Below, piece by piece: positions 59,447-64,000 of a stretch of 64,000 nt of DNA. The notes under the pieces are model-generated. The model searched no databases. It was not told the origin of the DNA and saw only the letters and a list, made by a program, of their open reading frames with translations. This DNA is from JBAZWV01 sp964393325 (GTDB lineage: Bacteria; Patescibacteriota; Patescibacteriia; 2-12-FULL-60-25): assembly GCA_964393325.1 (NCBI GenBank), contig CAYMTE010000002.1, positions 1 to 64,000 of the forward strand. The letters run 5' to 3'. Both the position numbers and the translations under genes were made by a program. The first letter of the stretch is position 1; every line of letters starts with the position of its first letter.

Positions 59447-60463
59447 CTACGCACGCAGCGCGACAGCTTTCCCAACCTGCACCGCAAGTTCTGCAAGACG
59501 ATTGGAATATCCCCACTCGTTGTCATACCACGCAAGTACTTTCACCATATCGCCATCAACGACCTGTGTTGAGGGAAGATCAACGATGCATGATGCCGGA
59601 TTGCCGATAAAATCGCTCGACACAAGCTCCTCCTCTGTAACTTCCAACACACCTTTGTAGAGCGCGCTTTTTGACGCCTTCACGAGCGCCGCATTCACCT
59701 CTTCGATCGTCGTTTTCTTTTTCAAAAGAAACGTGAAATCCGACAGCGAAACGCACGGCGTCGGCACGCGAATCGATACGCCATCGAACAATCCCTTCAG
59801 TTCTGGGATCACTTCTGTCGTTGCGATTGCCGCACCCGTTGTCGTCGGGACAATATTTTGTGCCGCGGATCGTGCGCGACGCAAATCTTTATGTGGACCA
59901 TCCTGCAACACCTGGTCTGCCGTATACGAATGGATCGTCGTCATCATCGCCTTCTTCACGCCAAACACCTCATGCATGACCGCCGCAACGGGCGCAATAC
60001 AGTTTGTCGTGCAACTCGCATTATTAATCACCTTTGCCGTCTTCCCTGCGCCTTTCTCATTCACCCCGATGACATGCGTCGGCACACCGCCGCCCTTTGC
60101 CGGAGCCGAGATGATCACACGCTTTGCGCCAGCCGTGAGATGCTGTGACGCGCCTTCGAGATCCGTAAACCGCCCCGTGCACTCAAGCACCACATCAACA
60201 TTCATCTTTTCCCACGGCAACGCTTTCGGATCTTTCTCGGCAAGGACAGGAATCTTTTTTCCATCAACAATCAGATGCATATCGTCATATCCAACCTTGT
60301 GATTCCACGCGTGATAGGTTGAGTCATGACGCAAAAGATGTGCAAGCGTCTTTGCATCCGTCAGATCATTAATAGCTACGACATCAAACCCAGGCATCGT
60401 GACACCAACCTTGAGGACATTTCGACCAATACGACCAAACCCATTGATGGCAATAGTTGACAT
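59447..60463 (-). CDS. gap: Glyceraldehyde-3-phosphate dehydrogenase
   Basis: From the ATG at 60463 the protein is 338 aa and begins MSTIAINGFGRIGRNVLKVG, the NAD-binding loop. The catalytic Cys is in NASCTTNCIAPV near residue 153, followed by HSYTADQ with the partner His, and the C-terminus has WYDNEWGYSNRLAEL. It oxidises glyceraldehyde-3-phosphate, and pgk and eno follow in the pathway and in this region. The longer frame upstream adds only nine residues and is not used. Confidence 0.96.
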   Translation of the reverse strand: MSTIAINGFGRIGRNVLKVGVTMPGFDVVAINDLTDAKTLAHLLRHDSTYHAWNHKVGYDDMHLIVDGKKIPVLAEKDPKALPWEKMNVDVVLECTGRFTDLEGASQHLTAGAKRVIISAPAKGGGVPTHVIGVNEKGAGKTAKVINNASCTTNCIAPVAAVMHEVFGVKKAMMTTIHSYTADQVLQDGPHKDLRRARSAAQNIVPTTTGAAIATTEVIPELKGLFDGVSIRVPTPCVSLSDFTFLLKKKTTIEEVNAALVKASKSALYKGVLEVTEEELVSSDFIGNPASCIVDLPSTQVVDGDMVKVLAWYDNEWGYSNRLAELAVQVGKAVALRA

Positions 60464-60489
60464 AGAAGGCGTAAAAGGATTGCGCGACA

Positions 60490-61287
60490 TCAGAACGAAA
60501 ATTTTACCGTCCGCGTTTCTCGTGTCGTCGATGTTGTCGCCGTTGGAGAACTGTCATACACATCGTACGAAACATCCGTATCGGTCAGGACAATGTGCGG
60601 CACCGGTTGCGCCGTGAGCGAGAAAAGCGTTTCCCCCGTGCGCAATCGAGCGACGGTTTTCCGCTTTCCCGTAGCCGGGTCGAGTACCACGAGCGTCGCC
60701 TCACTGCTTGGATAGGCGATGTAGGACAAGCTCGGACTCGCGACGGCCGTCAACGGAACAGTTGCAGAGACATCCTGAACCTGACGGGAAACCGTATTGA
60801 ACAGAACAATCTGTTCACGCGCCGTCCCATCCTCGTTCATCAATCGAAGCGCAAGGCGACGACCATCCTCCGACCGCGCGATCGGATATGCAAGCGTGTC
60901 ATATCCCAAACTGTTCATTAGCGAGCGAACACTCTTCAGGATGACAAAATACTGATCACCCTGTCGCGTCGCAATAATGAGATCATTACACTCACCAAGC
61001 TCTCCCGGCGGACACATCGTTCGAGCAACAAACACCCCTGGAACACTCGATACTTCAAACACGTGCGAGGTGACGGCGGGACCAATGCCAGCGACCTGCT
61101 GCTCTTCAACGGAAAGAACTTTTCCCGCGACGAGATCAACCGCCGCGCGAAGCTGCTCCTGCGTTTCGTAAAACCGGAGTAGACACAAGGCGAATCCAAA
61201 CATGATGAGCGGCGTCGCAACCGCGAGGATGAACAAGGTCGAACGCGTATCATCACGTTGAACACGACGAGAAGAGCGGACAGGCAT
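60490..61287 (-). CDS. Membrane-anchored protein, possibly beta-propeller-like
   Basis: The 265-aa protein has an Arg-rich cytosolic start, one membrane helix (about 17-39, LFILAVATPLIMFGFALCLLRFY) and an outside domain. Phrases such as IARSEDGRRLALRLM, LSYIAYPSSEATLVVLDPATGKRKTV (in part) and GTAREQIVLFN resemble the blades of TolB/WD40-like propellers, but the length allows only a few blades. No family was established. A TGATATTCT extended -10 lies 12 bases before the ATG. gap follows after 26 bases. Confidence 0.65.
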   Translation of the reverse strand: MPVRSSRRVQRDDTRSTLFILAVATPLIMFGFALCLLRFYETQEQLRAAVDLVAGKVLSVEEQQVAGIGPAVTSHVFEVSSVPGVFVARTMCPPGELGECNDLIIATRQGDQYFVILKSVRSLMNSLGYDTLAYPIARSEDGRRLALRLMNEDGTAREQIVLFNTVSRQVQDVSATVPLTAVASPSLSYIAYPSSEATLVVLDPATGKRKTVARLRTGETLFSLTAQPVPHIVLTDTDVSYDVYDSSPTATTSTTRETRTVKFSF

Positions 61288-61314
61288 AGATATGTCTATA
61301 GAATATCACGAAAA

Positions 61315-61337
61315 CAAAAAACTCCGCGTATGCGGAG
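61315..61337 (-). terminator. Terminator after the Nudix remnant
   Basis: CTCCGC / GCGGAG with an ATAC loop is followed on the minus strand by six T (61316-61321). It is a compact, convincing intrinsic terminator. Confidence 0.8.
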
Positions 61338-61360
61338 AAAAGGAAGAATATTGAATGCGG

Positions 61361-61822
61361 CTACTTCTTGAGCACTTCCTCGAGGTGACCACGTAGTCGA
61401 CCGACAGCCGCGACCGTGAACATGTCACCGAGTCGCACCGCCAGGACATACGACACGAAGCGCGATCCAAGGATCTGCTCCGCGAGCTTCGCGGACTTGG
61501 AAGCTTCGTTCGAGGAGAGAACACTGGGACGAAAACGATAGACGCTCTCGACCTGTTCGAGTTCCTGCGCTCGTACGGGCAGGGCGAATACCCTGACCCC
61601 CTCACCCTTCCACGGAGTCTCGAAGAAGGCGCTGTTGGGATTCATGGGAATGCCCTCGAGTTCGAACGGCGCCATGCCGGGCGCATAGCCCATCTCCTCT
61701 TCGGTCTCGCGGATAGCGGCGCTGAAGCGCGACTCCCCGGGGTCCTGGTGGTTTTTTGGGTAAAAAAAACGCGTCCCGAGATAACAGGACGCGAGATGCG
61801 AGTTGGCGGAGTTGCCAGTCAA
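61361..61822 (-). pseudogene. 5'-truncated Nudix hydrolase gene
   Basis: The frame holds most of a Nudix box, KNHQDPGE then RFSAAIRETEEEMGY, in the style of Ap4A hydrolases (usual PKGH-DPGE), but with Asn where the first box Gly should be. The strand that should precede the box is missing: the only start is a TTG at 61822 overlapping the stop of the upstream gene, and the first codons run through an intrinsic terminator (61762-61793). The remaining C-terminal part (to VLKK) looks intact. A truncated, probably inactive remnant is the simplest reading; a coupled, unusual Nudix protein of 153 aa is the alternative. Confidence 0.55.
61762..61793 (-). terminator. Terminator of the 395-aa gene, inside the Nudix frame
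   Basis: CGCGTCC / GGACGCG (61770-61793) runs straight into eight T on the minus strand. It begins 26 bases after the stop of the 395-aa gene, where its terminator is expected. Confidence 0.75.
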
Positions 61823-63006
61823 CCCTTCTGCGGGGTGAGCTCAGGCACAGTGATCGTTCGGCCAACGATGCACAGGTCGGTGGCAGCTTCGGGTAGCTTG
61901 TTCGCATTCTCCACCATGGCAACGCCGCTCATCTCGACCGGCTTGTTCGGCGCCTCAATACGTAGACTGCCGTCGGCCAGGACGTTGACTTCACCGTCAC
62001 GGAGCTCCTCGCCGAAACGATTCGTCTGCATCCAGCGGTGGATGAGCGTGTTGGCAGCCTTGGAGAGATAGTTCTCCAGGGCGACGGCCAGTGGCTCCCA
62101 GTGAGCCCTGTCCGGGGTTGTGAGGTAGTTCGCAAGCGCACTCAGGTACGGCTTGCGCTCGGCGTGACTGCGCAGCTCAGCCATGTCCTCGGCGGTCATA
62201 GCGGCAAGCGTTTCCTCCCTGAGCATCCAGTGAACCTGGGCGTCAGTGATGGTCGCCGAGTAGACAAGCTGCGATGCCACATTCTTTGGACTGATGATGT
62301 CAACGCCAGCCAAGTTGCGTTTCGGTCCACGCATGGCGGCCAGCACCTTGTGACCCTCGTAGTTGTTCGGGCCGGCGATGCTGGAGCCAAGGTTGACCGG
62401 GATGTTGAGACTGTACGGCGCACGAGCTGCGTCCATCACGAGCTGCGACTGCACGGGATCGGCAATAGCCGGGCAGATCACGTCCTTGACGTGCGAGTTC
62501 GTGTCGCCGATGCCGATACGCTGCACCGTAGCCACGGTCTCTGCAGTCGCGCCCAGCGCGAGCAGCACATCGGCCGAGAGTACTTGCTTGCTCATCGCCG
62601 TGTAGGCCGAGCTGATCTGACCGAGATTGAATGACACGACCCTGTTCTTCGTCATCGCGTCGAGCTTCGACATGAAGGCTGGATCGTCGATCAGGGCGTG
62701 CAACCGCTTCTCGCGAGCCGTCTCGAAGAAGTCGGTGTAGCTCTTGGCTGTATCGCGCAGCAGTGGCACGAGGCCGCCGCAGGCGAACAACTGTTCAGCA
62801 TCAGGCTGCTGAAGCATCGCGCGCAAGCCTCTGCACGTCATGAGCCAGGAGTCGGAGACGATCACGCCCTCGTACAGCACCGCGTACAGGAACAGCAGTG
62901 CCTTGGTCTGCCGGGGCGTCTGCAGGCCATCCTGTTCAAGCAGGTTGTCCAGGAAGACCCCAAACGCGTATCGAGAGTCGAACGGTTTCGTTGAAACCTC
63001 ACTCAT
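61819..63006 (-). CDS. Unknown 395-aa protein, foreign-looking
   Basis: No family was recognised. The protein is soluble, without a signal peptide or membrane segment, and apparently alpha-rich. The ATG at 63006 is supported by GGAGGG seven bases upstream; the longer frame begins with GTG and lacks a ribosome site. Codon choice (many CTG, CAG, GAG, AAG, GTC) differs from the neighbouring housekeeping genes and looks GC-richer, which suggests horizontal transfer, perhaps from a high-GC donor; this was judged by eye. A strong terminator follows it. It sits as an isolated unit between tsf and the 265-aa gene. Confidence 0.7.
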   Translation of the reverse strand: MSEVSTKPFDSRYAFGVFLDNLLEQDGLQTPRQTKALLFLYAVLYEGVIVSDSWLMTCRGLRAMLQQPDAEQLFACGGLVPLLRDTAKSYTDFFETAREKRLHALIDDPAFMSKLDAMTKNRVVSFNLGQISSAYTAMSKQVLSADVLLALGATAETVATVQRIGIGDTNSHVKDVICPAIADPVQSQLVMDAARAPYSLNIPVNLGSSIAGPNNYEGHKVLAAMRGPKRNLAGVDIISPKNVASQLVYSATITDAQVHWMLREETLAAMTAEDMAELRSHAERKPYLSALANYLTTPDRAHWEPLAVALENYLSKAANTLIHRWMQTNRFGEELRDGEVNVLADGSLRIEAPNKPVEMSGVAMVENANKLPEAATDLCIVGRTITVPELTPQKG

Positions 63007-63159
63007 GGGAACACCCTCCAAACACCGCGAAACTGCGGCGATTTTGATGATGGCACGAACATATAAAAAGATCAATAACCTTCTCCTCAAATTCCGGCTG
63101 AGCTGAATGAACGATACCTCTTCTGCATAGACCGTCACCCGGGGTTTCCTGGAATAGAA

Positions 63160-63190
63160 AACCGAGCCGGTTCTACCGGCTCGGTTTTTT
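63160..63190 (-). terminator. Terminator after tsf
   Basis: A perfect 11-bp stem (AACCGAGCCGG / CCGGCTCGGTT) with a five-base loop lies seven bases after the tsf stop. Both sides carry A/T runs, so it works in both directions. The remaining bases 63007-63159 contain the leader of the 395-aa gene. Confidence 0.85.
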
Positions 63191-63192
63191 TC

Positions 63193-63801
63193 TTATTCCG
63201 TCTTGGCCGGCGGAGACATCTGGTAGCGCGTGAATCGCGCGACGATGATCTTCTCCCCGATCTTCGCAATTTTCTCACCGAGATATTGCTCGACCGTCTT
63301 GTCTTCATCCTTGAAGAACGCTTGCTTCAAGAGACACACCTCCGAATACCACTTGTTCATCTTGCCTTCGAGGATTTTCGCTTTGATCTCTTCCGGCTTC
63401 TTCTCTTCCGCCAATTCTGCCTTGAAGATTTCCTGCTGCTTCTCGAGCTCGTTCATCGGAACGGTCTCCGGAGAAATGTACAGCGGGTCGATCGCCGCGA
63501 CATGCATCGCGATCTCGTTTGCGAGCTGAACGAATTCCTCGTTGCGCGCAACGAAATCCGTTTCACACTGCAGCTCAACGAGCGCGCCGAGTTTCTTGTT
63601 GTGATGGATATACGATGTGATGATCCCTTCTGCCGTCGTGCGTTCGGCGGTCTTCTTCGCCGCTTTTGCCGCACCCTTCTTTTTGAGGATCTCCACCGCC
63701 TGCTCCATGTTGCCGCCTGCTTCGTCGAGCGCGTTCTTCACGTCCACGATGCCGGCGCCCGTCATGTTGCGAAGTTCCATGACCTGCTTAGCGTCTGCCA
63801 T
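63193..63801 (-). CDS. tsf: Elongation factor Ts
   Basis: From the ATG at 63801 the protein is 202 aa and begins MADAKQVMELRNMTGAGIVDVK, the EF-Ts N-terminal UBA-like domain. The core follows with the conserved TDFVARNEEF and the later MNKWYSEVCLLKQAFFKD (in part). It exchanges GDP for GTP on EF-Tu. It is a short EF-Ts with a single core subdomain, as in several reduced genomes. The likely rpsB end lies 98 bases upstream, matching the classical rpsB-tsf order. Confidence 0.93.
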   Translation of the reverse strand: MADAKQVMELRNMTGAGIVDVKNALDEAGGNMEQAVEILKKKGAAKAAKKTAERTTAEGIITSYIHHNKKLGALVELQCETDFVARNEEFVQLANEIAMHVAAIDPLYISPETVPMNELEKQQEIFKAELAEEKKPEEIKAKILEGKMNKWYSEVCLLKQAFFKDEDKTVEQYLGEKIAKIGEKIIVARFTRYQMSPPAKTE

Positions 63802-63843
63802 ATACGAAAGATCAGAATGATAAAAATTAAAGAGGACCGAGTG

Positions 63844-63890
63844 CCGAGTCGCGAGTGCCGAGGATGAAATCTCGAAAACTCGCGACTCGG
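63844..63890. repeat. Long perfect hairpin between rpsB end and tsf
   Basis: CCGAGTCGCGAGT (63844-63856) and ACTCGCGACTCGG (63878-63890) pair over 13 bp around a 21-base loop. The word GAGTGCCGAG occurs twice nearby (from 63839 and 63853). It could slow or partly end transcription between rpsB and tsf, or be a copy of a dispersed repeat. Confidence 0.55.
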
Positions 63891-63899
63891 CCCTTCTTC

Positions 63900-64000
63900 T
63901 TACACGTTTGTCGGTTGCTTTGATCCCGGTGTTGAGAGCGCGGCGCCAAGACGAGCGCGTGCCGCTTCCCACTCTTCACGACCCTCTTTGCACGCCTGCG
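63900..64000 (-). CDS. rpsB: C-terminal end of a gene, probably ribosomal protein S2
   Basis: The last 32 codons of a minus-strand gene are visible, ending KQPTNV before a TAA at 63900-63902. The visible sequence is Glu/Ala/Arg-rich and then Pro/Thr/Ser-rich (REEWEAARARLGAAL). The S2 call rests only on position, directly upstream of tsf; the residues themselves are not diagnostic. The gene continues beyond the window edge. Confidence 0.5.
   Translation of the reverse strand, partial: QACKEGREEWEAARARLGAALSTPGSKQPTNV

Overview
The window reads as a compact bacterial chromosome fragment, most likely from a Candidate Phyla Radiation (Patescibacteria) genome. This is inference from gene content: tightly packed genes, two surface proteins that open with a VirB2/TrbC-like two-helix pilin module, a separate S21-YqeY pair, the lower half of glycolysis, dTTP synthesis from dCTP, and no amino-acid or cofactor biosynthesis genes. 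UGA acts as a stop (several ATGA stop/start overlaps), which argues against the code-25 lineages such as Gracilibacteria. I cannot name a species. Base composition looks moderately GC-rich.

Layout. 1-2459: small accessory genes (unknown 97-aa protein, HD phosphohydrolase, HAD phosphatase, small membrane protein). 2460-3053: tRNA-Asp and many hairpins. 3054-5834: Rrf2 regulator, EVE protein, pyruvate kinase, NrdR. 5887-10962: the ftsZ side of a division cluster, with ftsA, dgkA and ybeY, split by a divergent pair of unknown genes. 10959-26490: a run of envelope proteins including a 3641-residue giant, apparently in one transcription unit with ybeY-dgkA-ftsA. 26619-30674: yqeY, rpsU, hisS, lepB and a membrane protein. 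30732-32163: nucleotidyltransferase, an AT-richer membrane protein and tRNA-Val. 32201-39914: prmC, an HTH-MurA fusion, DUF3048 protein, L25, membrane proteins and RodA. 39979-45504: gyrB, a small accessory gene, secE-nusG and rplK/rplA. 45556-49905: a six-gene pyrimidine deoxynucleotide operon. 49952-54865: membrane protein, gatB, miaA, miaB and a small ORF. 54862-61287: enolase, SIMPL protein, PGK, metallophosphoesterase, GAPDH and a membrane-anchored protein. 61361-63006: a foreign-looking gene followed by a broken Nudix gene. 63193-64000: tsf and the probable end of rpsB.

How the genes fit together. Four glycolytic enzymes (GAPDH, PGK, enolase, pyruvate kinase) supply ATP. FtsA/FtsZ, RodA, MurA and the undecaprenol kinase-like protein serve division and wall synthesis. 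The dcd-kinase-dut-thyA-dfrA-tmk operon makes dTTP. The large secreted, membrane-anchored proteins probably form the cell-surface contact layer.

Two styles of gene start are visible. Many housekeeping genes have a -10 hexamer (often extended, TGnTAnnnT) only 6-10 bases before the ATG and no Shine-Dalgarno, so they are probably leaderless. A minority of mostly unknown genes have textbook -35/-10 boxes, leaders, strong Shine-Dalgarno sites and their own terminators, as if they were separate cassettes. The most striking single item is MurA fused to an XRE-type DNA-binding domain, with a perfect 22-bp palindrome over its own -10 box. All names rest on reading motifs by eye; no database search was run.
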